From: Phytophthora sp. 'mugwort'
Lineage: Eukaryota; Oomycota; Peronosporomycetes; Peronosporales; Peronosporaceae
Direction of reading: 5' to 3'
Length of the DNA stretch: 64,000 bases
Assembly: GCA_033558025.1 (NCBI GenBank)
Contig: JAUCEF010000001.1
Span: 2,976,001 to 3,040,000 of the forward strand
Position 1 is the first letter of the stretch, and every line of letters begins with the position of its first letter. Both the position numbers and the translations under genes were made by a program. Shown here piece after piece: positions 44,502 through 54,959 of this stretch. The notes under the pieces are model-generated. The model ran no database searches, was not told where the DNA came from, and worked only from the letters and a program-made list of their open reading frames with translations.

Positions 44502-44850
44502 TTGCACCGCGGAAGAGCCCCGCAGAGCAACCAGACCCCGATCCCTACAGTGAAGCCCGGCGAGGAATTCCTGGTCGTTAGTTTCGACGGATCCGCCCGA
44601 GTCAAACGCGGCGGAGGCGCCTTCAGCGCTATCGTGTGGAGGTTGCCCGAGTGGACGGTGGTCAAGGTAAAGTCAGTATGGGCCGAAGATATGACGGTCA
44701 ATGAGGCAGAATACGGTGGACTGTTGTTATGATTTGATCTGCTAGAAGGACTGGGTCGCGGACGTTTGGTGATTTGTGGGGATTCCAACTTGGTGATACG
44801 ACAGCTGAAGGGCGAGATCGACTGCAAGGCTCCCGCGTTGACGTTGTTGC
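44502..44850 (+). pseudogene. Second RNase H (archaeal-type-like) of element B
   Basis: Starts with EEFLVVSFDGSARVKRGGGA (first catalytic Asp). It continues FSAIVWRLPEWTVVKVKS and MTVNEAEYGGLLL (the Glu in NEAEY is the second catalytic residue) and, after a TGA near 44732, RLVICGDSNLVIRQLKGEID (GDSNLVI, third acidic residue). Such an extra domain between RNase H and integrase is the hallmark of dual-RNase H Ty3/gypsy elements. Confidence 0.8.
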
Positions 44851-45273
44851 GGTAGAGGGCTTTACACAGTCTGAGAGCCTGGCCGGATCACGACCTGCTT
44901 CATGTCAAGCGAGCATGGAAGGCCACCGCAGATAGTTTGGCGAGTGCGGCGTTACAGCGGGAAGCAGGTACAAAGGTGACCGACGACCAGGCGCGAAAGG
45001 ATCCGGTGACACTGAATCGACTACCCGAGATCCTGACCACAGCTGCCAAGGATACTACGCTTCGCATCGCAGCCGTGGCGACTAGATCCCGCCGGAAGGT
45101 CACCAGGCTAGTGTGATGCAAGAAGAGGCGGTCTGCCAGATGAGAGTGGATCGGATCCGATCAAGCTTAGAAAGAAGAAAAGCGGATCATGAACCTCAAG
45201 AAGTACTTTCAAGGGGATGTGAAGGATCTGGAAAAAGACGAAGCTAGGGTGTGCTGCAACGTGGCTGCTGACT

Positions 45274-46139
45274 ATGAGGTGGACGAACAGGATATACTTT
45301 ACTAGTGCCCGCCGTCTGTGGAGGTGGAGGAAGAGAGAGAGGGTTGCTTCGTCTGGTTGTGCTCGAGACGCTGCACGAGGATCTGTTGCATCATACCACG
45401 TCAGTCTGGAGGGCTGTCGTCAGGGGATCAGCCGAAAATATCAGCGGATCCGGGATCACTACTATTGGCGTGGACTCTTCAAGAGCGTACAACGGTGGTG
45501 GGTGAGTGCGTGGATTGCGAGACTGGCAAGGGGCGACCGACCATACGCGGTGAGGCACCCGGCAATATCCAGGCCACCTATCCTTTCCAGGTCATAGCGA
45601 TGGATCACATCCCCTCGCTGACCAAGTCGTACAAAGGGCCACACGGAACTCCTAATCTGGGTAGACCTATCACCGGTTACGTCATCGCCAAGGCGAGTGC
45701 GTCCCGGACAGCCCAAACGATCGCGGAATCCTACGAGGAATGTGTGTTCCGACGTTTCGGTGCGAGCGAGGTGATCCGCCATGACAGGGAGCCTGGCTTC
45801 ATGTCTGACTTTTTCAAGGCGTTCAATCGGATCCTGGGTCAGAGACAGCGAGCCACCATGGCTTATAAGCCTCAGGCGAACGGGACTGTGGAACGCATGG
45901 TGCAGACGGTGACGAGATCCATCAAGATGTATGTCAAGGACGAGAACCAACGCGACTGGGACGAGCAGGAAGAGCGCCTAACGCTCGCTGTCAATACGGC
46001 ACATGATCGGATGGTTGGGATCCACGCACGACGCTGGAGGCAACTCTCCCGCTGGCCAGCACGGGACGCCGAGATCGGGATCCACGCTGATGGCGGTACC
46101 GGATCCAACGCTATTACCGGCAAGCGAGATCGGACGTGA
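45274..46139 (+). pseudogene. Integrase of element B
   Basis: The zinc-finger part is split over two frames (LHEDLLHH and ISGSG/YQRIRDHYYW), with CVDCETGKG completing the HHCC. The core is at about 45590-45930: Asp in AMDHIPSLTKSYKG, Asp in IRHDREPGFMSDFFKAFN, and Glu in ANGTVERMVQTVTRSIKM. The second Asp and the Glu are 35 residues apart (DDx35E), so the catalytic triad is intact. The frame shifts near 46020 inside the C-terminal domain. Confidence 0.85.
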
Positions 46140-46367
46140 ACGAGAGGCTGAAGAAGGCTATTACGGATTGGGCCGAACGCTACAATGACAGCGCGGATCC
46201 GCATGGGATCGAGGTGGGCCCTCGAGTGTGGCTATATCTGGATCGAGTCAAGGAAGGATACGCGGGGAAGCTAGCGCATATGGCATGGTACCTTCCGAGC
46301 GTTGGAGATGGTGCAACCTCTCGCTGCTTGACTGGAGACAGCCGGGACAGATTACCACCTTTTTCCG

Positions 46368-46762
46368 GTGGTGCATGCGTCTAAGTTGAAGCCTGTGAGG
46401 GCCAACTGTGTTGTTGGTCGATCAGGGAATGTTTTCTCATTTCCCGATCGACCAACAACACATTTGGCCGTCGATGAGGCGGATCGTCTCGACTTCGACG
46501 AAGCGCTGTTACCTGAAGACAGCTGGGATCGAGAGCTAGAAGAAGGGGAGTACGAAGTCGGGAAGATCAGCGACATGAGGTCGGGTCGTCGAACACGTTA
46601 TGGACGATCACTGCGCGAGTTTAAGGTACACTGGCGAGGCTAGGGCAAACCCATCTGTGTTGATGAGGCGGATCTGAACTGTTGGGTGCTATTACGTGAG
46701 TTCCTGCAGGATCGGGCCAAGAAGAGTCGTTTCCAGGCGATGCAGTCGTACGAGGAAGCTTA
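46368..46762 (+). pseudogene. Chromodomain-like tail of the element B integrase
   Basis: Frame 46368-46643 reads EEGEYEVGKISDMRSGRR and YGRSLREFKVHWRG. After a TAG it continues VDEADLNCWVLLREFLQDR to a TAA at 46760. The YEVxKI..., LxxFKVHWRGY...WVDEADL pattern resembles a chromo-type barrel-helix. It follows a perfect-looking hairpin sequence at 46400-46469. Confidence 0.6.
46400..46469. repeat. Long hairpin-forming inverted repeat in element B
   Basis: Arms 46400-46429 and 46441-46469 are inverse complements with one mismatch and one bulged base, around an 11-base loop. The core of the left arm is TGTGTTGTTGGTCGATC. It lies in coding sequence just before the chromodomain-like tail. Confidence 0.9.
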
Positions 46763-47228
46763 AGTGGTGGAAGCCGCGGCAGCAAACTGGCTGCTGCAGG
46801 CGGTACTGAGGTTGAAGGCTTGCAGAAAGGCGGCAAGTGTGAAGGAGGAGGATCCGCGTTCACTATTTGATGGTGGACGTGACGAAGTTGGTAGAAGATC
46901 CGCGGGAAGGCCGTGAGAGAAGATGAGGGAGGCTTCCCGCCTGGCGAGTTGGTCGCCACGGCAGATGAAGCGAGAAAGAGGATGCAGGGAGGCTGCATAC
47001 CTAAAGATGGAGAGGAGAATGAGTGTACATGTAAGGAGGAGGCTCGGGTCTGGTAAAAATGCTAAGCTCGCTACAAGGATCGCGGATCCGACGATGAACG
47101 GAGGATCTAAAAACGTTCAAGATACGACATACTCAAGCCATATTAGCCGAAGCAAGATGGATATTGAATGGATTACTACATGCAAGACGGATCGCTACCG
47201 CTACCAAGTTAGTGCCGTACGACGTAGA

Positions 47229-50163
47229 CTACTCATGATCCGGAGCAGGCGGAGAAAACTTCATGCGAAGCCGGCTGATCTGGCGAGACGGATGAGAAGT
47301 CGGATCCGTGCGGAAGTGATTGCGCCACGAGGCGCTCCTATCGCAGTCCGCGAGAGTCGCGGTCAGATCTTGGGGCGGATCCCGTCCCTCTGCAACCGTC
47401 TCGCACCCGGGGAACCACGTCGTGTCTTCGGATGGCAGATGGAAGTCCATGAACACCAGATCTAACAGCAGATCCAGGTCGCAATAGCCCGTCCGGTGAG
47501 CTTTTTCAGAGATCTGATCTTGCAGATTCCGCAACTTGGCGCGAGCGTGCGAGCTCCGATTCTTGCGTCCATGGTAGAAGGACGCGAACCACGCGCGTGC
47601 GTCGCGCTCGGATTTGGGGATCGGGAAGGAGTGCGTAGCTTCCCAGTAGGCCTGACGGTGATCATCCTCGTAGGCCCGGTACTCGTGGCGAGTGCTGCAA
47701 CCTCGGCGGATCTGGCTGGATCGACGGTCAGCGGCTCCAGGGCTGGTACGTCGAGGGCCTTCCACGGCTCCTCCCTGTACAGAGCCATGATGTCCTCCGT
47801 TGTGTGCAGGCTCAGAGCGTAGCGCAAAGGACCAGCTGCCCCCGCGACCGGCCCGCTCAGGGAACATCCACCTTGCCAAGAGCACCCGGTGGTCAATCAG
47901 GATCCGGGGCGTGAGGGTATCGAGAGTGAGCACACGAATGTGGGAAGGATCCCAAGGTGCTACCTCTTCCGTGATCACGATCCGCGCCTGATGCAAGCCG
48001 AGGAGAACGCTATCCGCCGGACCGAACGGTTGGGAAGCGGGATCCGTGGTGGGTGCAACAGCCGGACTGGGTGTGCTGGCCGCTTGGGTCGCGCCTTCTA
48101 CCTCTTCCTCCGCTTCGGCAGAGATCAGATTTTGGCCGGCCACGATGGCGTAGCTTGAGATCCCTCGCTACCGGAGTCCCCCGCGGAAAAGGTGCGTCGA
48201 TGGGCGTCGGATCGGGATCGCGCCAGAGCCACTTGGAGCTCGTCGTCGTCAGAGGCGTCGAAGATCGCATCCGAGTCGACAGGCTCGGCGTCGGATCCAC
48301 TGCAGCTAGAGCTGGAGCCGGGGTCGGAGCTAGATTCGGATCCTGTGCCTGGGAACTCATAGTCTCCATTGCCGACCTCAGCCGCGGCGTCGACCACGAG
48401 ATCCAAGGAGGATCCTGGTTGTTTTTGAGCATTGGAGGATGACGGTATAGAAGGCACCTTCGAGACCGATCCTGAGGCAGTTGCGCCGTTTACCGCAGGG
48501 GATGAGGAACGAGGCACTTTCGTCGGCGGACTCAGATCCTCGTGACGCGGAGAATCGGGTGGACTCAAGGGCAGCTTGGAAGGGGCCTGGTCACTGCGAG
48601 CCACAGAAGTAGACCGAACGCTACGTGGAACCGACGAGCTCCGCATGGCGCCGAGGCGATCGACGCTAAGTTATCAAGATCACTGTCTCGCTCCATGACG
48701 GCCGAGTCGTGCTTGCCGAGCAGGCCTTGGCGATCTCGCGACAAAAGTTCATGCTGACCGCGGAGTCGATCAAGAGCTTGGCGGACCACCTGGTACGCTT
48801 GCTACATGTCGGAGATCTGCTCAAGGAAATCTCTCTGCGCCTTGAAATATCGCTGCCCTTTCGTATTACCTCGTCGAGATCCAGGCGCGCCTGATCGCAT
48901 TCGCTGGTGAGCTGTGTCGCTTGGGGCGTCGCCGATTCCAGATCTCGCCAAACTTGAGCGCTGGCGTAGACCTTGATATTAGCGCGGGTCACCTGACACT
49001 GGTCTTCTTGAGCTCCTGAGCGATCGTGTCGCGAGCAGCCTCGAGTGTCTTATTATCCACGCGAAGATTACGGAGCTGGTCCTGCGGCAGGTGCAGCGAA
49101 TCTTCGTCACGCGCGTGATCCCGATAGGCTGCTCCCAGCGAGCGCTTTAGGCGCTCGAGCTAGATGCTCGGGCAGCATCTAGCTTGCCCACGGTATGATT
49201 GCGAACACGGTGAAGATCCGCGTGGCGACGCTAAGCCTTGTCAAGGAAACCCTCCAGCTAGAGGATCCGCTCACCTCGAACGTGCAGCTCGATCCGTGCA
49301 GCATGCAGATCTGCCGCAGGAACCTATCCGTCGAGCCGTTGGTGCACTTGGTGCAGCTCTTCCCGCAGTCCCTGAGCTTCACACCCCAGATCACGGACAT
49401 GCTGCTTCCGCTGTTCATGGCTGCGTTGGAGATCCGCAAGGTCCTTCTGGAGGCAAAAGAGACCCATGAACGCCGTGTCGCGCTCGGATCGAGCTGACAC
49501 TGCTGCTCGAGGTTGGTGGATTGTGTCGCTTCAACCCGGTCACTTTATCTCGCAGATCCTGCAGACCCTGGGCGAGGGAAGGAGCAGCCCTGGGCGGATC
49601 GGCTGGCCCGGCACTGCCATGGTCGGATAGACGACGATCCAGACCGAGGGTGTAGTCTTGCAGGCGGGCGTATGCCTCCGCGCTGGCTCCTTTACCAAAG
49701 CGTAGCGCGCTCGCAGACCACCGAAGCCCTGGACATCCACGCGGAGATTGTCAGTTTCCTGGCGCGCTTCAGCTTCTAGCAGTGTAACTTGGCGCAGTCG
49801 AGCTTGAATGACGTCGTAGCGGTGCTGGATGAAGTCCACGAACGCGCGAGCAGTCGTCCAGTTGGGCTCGGCCAGCGCGTGGAGTTCCTCGTTGTGTCGA
49901 CGCGCGGCAACCAGATCCCGCATGGCTTGCTGATGCTTGGCCAGCAGCTCGTCGTAGGCACCAACGAAGGTGTGGATCGACGTTGCCGCGGCTCGCAGTG
50001 GATCCAGATCCAGCGCCAACGGTGTTGCAGCCGCCGAAGGATCCGACGGTATGTGGTCACAGTGCGCGCATGGAAGAGGGACGTCCGGAGAAAGGCCTTG
50101 TCCGGCGAACACGGCAGCCCAAGGCGTGGCGTCAGAGTCATGGGCGTGGTGCGCAGACGACAT
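47229..50163 (-). pseudogene. Antisense gene of element B, about 970 residues, unknown, frameshifted
   Basis: Reads from ATG 50163 toward the integrase, opposite to gag-pol. The first 600 bp encode a Cys/His-poor N-terminus and coiled coil (YDELLAKHQQAMRDLVAARR; VDFIQHRYDVIQARLRQVT). After a shift near 49690 the coil continues (EAYARLQDYTLGLDRRLSD; LADLQRSHEQRKQHVRDLG; ALDRLRGQHELLSRDRQGLL). A Ser/Pro-rich, acidic middle follows (48125-48646). The C-terminal region has a distinct fold-like block at about 47.25-47.85 kb (LHTTEDIMALYREEPWKAL; AYEDDHRQAYWEATHSFPI; ARAWFASFYHGRKNRSS; YCDLDLLLDLVFMDF). At least five frame changes. No known domain recognised. The consistent protein-like character over nearly 3 kb argues against chance. 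Confidence 0.65.
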
Positions 50164-50265
50164 GGTACAGAGGCTTGATCAGGTTGGATGGCGGTGGGTG
50201 GAATTGTGGATCACGTGACACAGTGTGCTACCGTTGCGCGGTGGTCACAACGTGTCAGAGGCGGT

Positions 50266-51125
50266 TGTGGTATTGTATATCCGGATAAGATGGAAGTTGA
50301 CCGGCAGGTGGAAGATCCACGTCGCCAGCGGCAGCCATAACAGCGTTAAGGTGATGGATCCGGACCATCCGACACGCCTGGTCTGTATATGGTACGGATC
50401 CTGGACGCGTCCCGTGGGATCAGATCCTAAGTATTGGATCCGATCAGTTTAGTGCACATCTGGTAAACGATATGTAGCTAAATCGAGGTAGAGTGGAGAC
50501 GGTTGACCACGAGAGGTCTTATATGGGATCTGGGGCTATGATTAGTCCTTAGGATATGTTTTGGGATGGGATCCGAAGGTAGATAGGATAAGGCATAAAT
50601 CAGAACCGAATTTTCACTGGAAGACAGACTCGCCTATTGTATAGGGGATTTCTATTGACCACACTCATAGATCAAGTCTAACTTTGGCGATCTTCCTGCA
50701 CACGTGGCAGCCCTAGGATAGCTTGGCCAGGTCGCGCTCGCCCTTTGGTTTCTCAGCCCCCCCCTCAAGATCCCGCTATTGGAGGCGGCAAGCACCGTAG
50801 AGGAGCAAGGACAACTCCGATAAGGAGCAAGGACACCCTCAAGAAGGAACAACTCCGGATCCCGTATTTATATTACGGATCCACAAGGTCTACGCAAGAG
50901 CTCAAGACCAAACAGACACCGGATCCCATGCGCAGGAATACCCGCACGGATCCACTCCCTCCCAAGTCCCCACAAGGACGTCCAAGGCCCACCAAGTGCG
51001 CATCTCGTGTCAACGAGAGAGCAGTACCAGCCCGCGACGGGTACACAAGGTGAACCACTCAGCAACAACATAGCCGTTGGAGTACCCCTCCGTTAGTCGG
51101 TGTCTGGGCGTAGGGCGTGTGAGTT
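50266..51125 (+). repeat. 3' LTR of element B
   Basis: Starts TGTGGTATTGT after a weak purine tract (AGAGGCGGT). It joins, at the shared GTGAGTTGAGTC, directly to the inner part of the C' LTR. Confidence 0.85.
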
Positions 51126-51460
51126 GAGTCACTCTTCAGAATGATGTACCTAAGTACCCTAAGTGATGTGGCCAACATCACTATGGCGTCACGGCAACGA
51201 CATCACGGATATGTACCACAGTGATGGTACAAAGACCTCAGAGCCACCCAATAGGATAACATCTAGGATAATTTATAGGTGTCCAATAATTAGTATGTAG
51301 ACGCATTAAAAGGGGCCACCTATAAATATATTCAGTCTTGCATCTACCTAATTTTGGTAACAGTCCCACAGGCCAGGAACTACTGAACTGCAGTTCACGG
51401 GAGTTTGTATACTCTCCGGAAGTCACACTTCCTGTGCGCAAGGTGTTGTGTGCCCCGTCG
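51126..51460 (+). repeat. 5' LTR of element C', left part missing
   Basis: Co-linear with 58402-58686 and 34698-35197 from the word AGTCACT onward; the TGTAACGGGG start is absent. It contains a CRE-like TGACG/CGTCA region and CTATAAATATATTC, a TATA-like element shared with the LTR of C. Ends CCCCGTCG. Confidence 0.75.
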
Positions 51461-51530
51461 CACTTGGTAACACTTGTAGTCAATCTACGCCTACTCGGGT
51501 TACCACCTAAAAAATCTGGGTTCTAGCAGC

Positions 51531-52290
51531 ATGGACCGGAATGAGTTTCCTCATCTGAATGACTCACAGTTTGAGTCCGTTCGTGAGATGGCTGGCATCT
51601 TTGGCATGGATGCCTTGCACAGCTTGGCGTCGTCGACGCAAGCTGAGCAGGTCAAGCGCGTGACCGCATTCGACATGTACGAGCGGGGGCTCATCGAACA
51701 TATTCGGAGCAACCTGCAAGTTCCGGCCGCAGAGCCGAAACCGGTCTACCCCAAGCCATTGAGGCTGAAAGTAAACACGTACTAGAGAAAGGAAGGTAAA
51801 AACCTTCACTTCTGGGTGCGAGAGGTAGAGCTCGCAATGGATGCGACTCTCATCTCTTCGGAGCACCTCTGAGTGGTTTTCGCCCTCTCCAACCTTAGCG
51901 GGCGTTCTAAGAGTTGGGCGTATATTAGGGAAGCGACAACACCTGGATGCTTCGTATCCTGGGCTCAGCTCTGTGAACGGCTTAGAGCCGCGTTCCTCCC
52001 GGCGAAGTATGAGTACCACCAGCGGTCACGCTTTCTGTCATGTAAACAGGGAAGACGTGAGCTGCACGAGTACATCCAGGAGATGCGGAAGCTCACCGCA
52101 TCCCTCGTCGGATACCCACTCCATGAACACATCAAAGTGACGTGTTCATGGACGGCCTAAGAGTAGGTCCTGCCGCACCCAGCTGTTTCAGGTGCAGACC
52201 AATACTCTGGAAGACGCGATCCAAGTCGCCCTCCAAGAGGAGTACAGTTACCGCCAGGCGCGCACGCCGGCGGCGAGAATGCAAAGGCAA
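51531..52290 (+). pseudogene. Gag of element C'
   Basis: ATG 51531 (MDRNEFPHLNDSQFES). First frame to TAG at 51783-51785, then EGKNLHFWVREVELAMDA up to TGA near 51868, then SKSWAYIREATTPGC and FLPAKYEYHQRSRFLSCKQG. Shift near 52140; TNTLEDAIQVALQEEYSYRQ then ends at the deletion point near 52290. Confidence 0.7.
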
Positions 52291-52570
52291 CGGGACAGTT
52301 TCAGTACAACTGGCCGATGGAACGGTGATTATCGTTCCCAAGATCCAATTGGATCTAGCTGTGAAGTTCCAGGACTTCAACAGCATGGAGCAGTTTACTG
52401 TCCTAGGGATGGACAAGTATGCCTTGATCCTGGGTATGCCCTGGCTCGAGAAACATGAGCCATGGATAGATTGGCGAAACAAAGTCATCGATGCCAGCCG
52501 GCCCGCAGTTACTGACAGGGCATTGGTGAGTCTTGTCCCCACCTCTACCAGGAACTGGGGCATCCGATAG
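52290..52570 (+). pseudogene. Protease remnant of element C', active-site half deleted
   Basis: Only the second half is present (TVIIVPKIQLDLAVKFQDF, then LGMDKYALILGMPWLEKHE). The DSGA half found in element C at 36420-36440 is missing. C sequence from about 35995 to 36500 has no counterpart here, and the two sides meet at an AAAGCAAAGGCAAC-like word. Confidence 0.75.
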
Positions 52571-52603
52571 GGGCGCCGGGATGCAGAAGCATCCAGTGAA
52601 GTT

Positions 52604-53470
52604 TTGGGACCCGCCGACGTATTGAGCGACTCCCTAGAAGCTGGGGCAGCAGAAGCGGGGGCAGCAGAAGCTGCACCTGGTCGAGTGCGGCAGTCCGTAC
52701 AGGATAGCCCTCGACCCTCGCCAGAATCTGGACCGGTGGCTGAGACTTCAAGAGTGGCGGTGCTCGGAGGCACCGACCAGGTGGGTAGCCTAGGTCCACA
52801 CCACGTCACCCAGACAGAAACTGGCGAGGAAGACGTGCGTAACCATGTTCTACACCGAGTCACCCAGACAGAAACTGGCGAGGAAGGCGCAGAATGCGTT
52901 TCCTGTGTGGGTAACTGGGTAACCTTGTTCCACACCAGGTCGCCAGACCATAACTGAAGAAGAAGTGGCGGAGTGTACTTCTTGTGTGGGTAACCATGTT
53001 CCACACGAAGCCCTAGAGGCTTTGGACGTCGTCAATGAGACGTCTACAGACGTGGGTAACGAAGAACCACGTCACGGTCGTCGTCGACGACATAATCGAC
53101 ACCGCAAGTCGAGTCTGAAGTCATTTCAGACTGGAGTCGTTTCAAGCGACTCGGAACCCAGGACCCTGGTTCTTTCGACGCGGCCAGTCGAAGAGTGTTA
53201 TCACATCTTCGACGGCGAGACCGGTCAGCGGGTCAAGGCAGGCGGCATCCAGCTAGAGCCGTTGCCAGAGATGTCAGAGCTCCTGAACCTCGAAGAGCTC
53301 ATACCAACAGATTTCCTGGCCGACCTGAAGGCAGAAGAAATCGCGGAGGTGGTACTCTTGAAGCAAGAGTCCACTCGCAGAGGAATTGAACTCCTCCTCG
53401 GTTATGGACGAGAACGTCCTGAAGGCATTCTCCTCCCAGCGTGACTCACGCTTAGATTCTGAGATTCCCA
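52604..53470 (+). pseudogene. Post-protease spacer of element C'
   Basis: Two or three diverged repeats of a phrase containing THVTQTETGEE/VTQTETGEEG at about 52800-52880, then VGN-VPHEALEALDVVNE. The last part, ELLNLEELIPTDFLADLKAE, matches element C. No enzyme domain. Confidence 0.5.
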
Positions 53471-53518
53471 AGAACCCGAAAGGATCCAGTATATCCTTTA
53501 ATAAAGGAGTTCGAGGAA

Positions 53519-54360
53519 GTGGTGCCCAAGGATCCCCCGTCTCAACTCCCACCGGATCGTGGGATCAGGCATGAGATTGATCTCGTGCCGGACACAAAGT
53601 ACGGTGTCACCAGACAATGGCCATTGCCTCGAGAGCAGTGCGAGGTCATTGATGCCTTCTTCGCTGCAAAGGCCAAGGCAGGCATGGTGCGGGAATCGAA
53701 ATACCCGCACTCGACGCCAACCTTCTGCGTTCGGAAGAGGAATGGGAAGTGGCGTCGGGTTCATGCTTTTAATAAACTGAACAGCGCAACGGTGCCGGCC
53801 CAGACACCCATCCCGCGAAAGGATGTGTTGTTAAACAACATGGCCGGGTGCGAGTTATACAGCGCCCTGGATCTGGTGGATGGATACTAACAGATCGTGA
53901 TGTGCGAGAGCGACACCCGCTCACCGCAGTGAGCACCCTGAGCGTTATGCTCTGGTAGTGGCTGTTGATGCCACAGGGCCTGTCTAATGCCCCGGCGACG
54001 TTCAATCACCTGGTCACGCAGTTGTTTAGACCACTGCGTGCGTACGCACAGTCGTACTTCGACGACATCGTTGTCCATAGCCGTGCCGAGGGAAGCAAGA
54101 CGGATATGGAGGTGCATTTGGAGTACGCCGTCGAGTGTAGGGAGTCATGAGAGCGAACAAGCTCTATGCCAACATCGACAAGTGCGTCTTCGCGGCGTAA
54201 GAGATCAAAGTTCTCGGTACCTTCGTTAGCAACGTCGGCGTTCGAGCCGACCCGGAGAAGGTCAAGGCCATTTCGGCTTGGCCAACACCAAGTTCCCAGA
54301 AGGACCTAAGGAAGTGGTTGGGCTTGGCTAACTACCTCCATAAGTAACAGCGAAGGGTAC
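53519..54360 (+). pseudogene. Reverse transcriptase of element C'
   Basis: KYPHSTPTFCVRKRNGKWRR and VHAFNKLNSATVPAQTPIPR are fingers motifs. ELYSALDLVDGY is followed by a TAA at the point where family members continue YQI. MPQGLSNAPATFNHLVTQLF (53965) and SYFDDIVVHSRA (about 54053) hold the palm with YFDD. Thumb: FVSNVGVRADPEKVKAI and RKWLGLANYL. Stops at 53888, 54150 and 54345. Confidence 0.85.
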
Positions 54361-54378
54361 GCGGGTCTGGCTAGACCC

Positions 54379-54900
54379 TTGTCGGATCTTCTAAACAAAT
54401 ATACTGACTGGCACTGGGGGCGTGAGCACCAGGAAGCCTTTGACAATCTCAAGGCAAGCCTTCAGAAGGCGCCTGTCCTGGCACTGCCGGACGAGACGAA
54501 GCCATTCAGCGTCGTTTATGATGCATCCGATTATGCAATTGGGTGTGCATTGCTACAGCACGATGCAGCAGGACGTGAATGAGTGATCTCGTTCAGTCCA
54601 GGCCGCTCAAGGCTGCCGAACGGAACTACCCCGGAGCTGCTTGCCGTGAAGTACGCCCGTGTCAAGTTCCAGGCACCTCCTGGGCTCACTGCCCTTTGTG
54701 ATCTACACAGATCACGCATCCTTACGGACGGCGACAAATTCGCCCCATCTGTCCTAAAGATGGCAAGGTGGCTGTCCCTCTTCGCGGAATATAACTTCCG
54801 CGTCGAGTACAAGCCTGGTAACTCAACGTGCTTGCTGATGGGTTGTCACGCAGGCCGGACTATGAGCTGGCGCACACAAGCCGTGCCACGACCGATCTGT
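54379..54900 (+). pseudogene. RNase H of element C'
   Basis: HQEAFDNLKASLQKAPVLAL, FSVVYDASDYAIGCALLQHD (first Asp), then after a TGA near 54580 the ELLAVKYARVKFQ block (Glu) and MARWLSLFAEYNFRVEYKPG, the end of the domain. The expected Asp in the LVYTDHASL motif is out of frame near 54710. Confidence 0.75.
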
Positions 54901-54959
54901 ACGATAAGATACGCATGGCGTATCGGGGCGATGAATCCCTGGCACCTCTGGTGCGTTTC

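Larger units (their letters stand above)
37823..51125 (+). mobile_element. Element B: 13.3-kb Ty3/gypsy with dual RNase H and a 3' antisense gene
   Basis: Both LTRs are present and alike. Order: LTR, gag with two zinc knuckles, protease, spacer, reverse transcriptase, RNase H, second RNase H, integrase, chromodomain-like tail, hairpin, then a long minus-strand reading frame, LTR. This matches Tat-like organisation. The sequence is strikingly rich in GATC. The flanks belong to unrelated sequence on the left and to the LTR of C' on the right, so no target duplication can be read. All sense frames are broken. Confidence 0.85.

Noticed and set aside
46923..47465. 180-residue plus-strand frame after the B integrase
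   Set aside because: Arg/Met-rich with no motif and partly opposite the antisense gene's end; likely non-coding spacer.
50225..50452. Open frame at the start of all family B LTRs (ends WIRSV)
   Set aside because: Present in all four LTRs only because the LTRs are near-identical. It is short, with no start codon shared by the copies and no protein-like features beyond chance.
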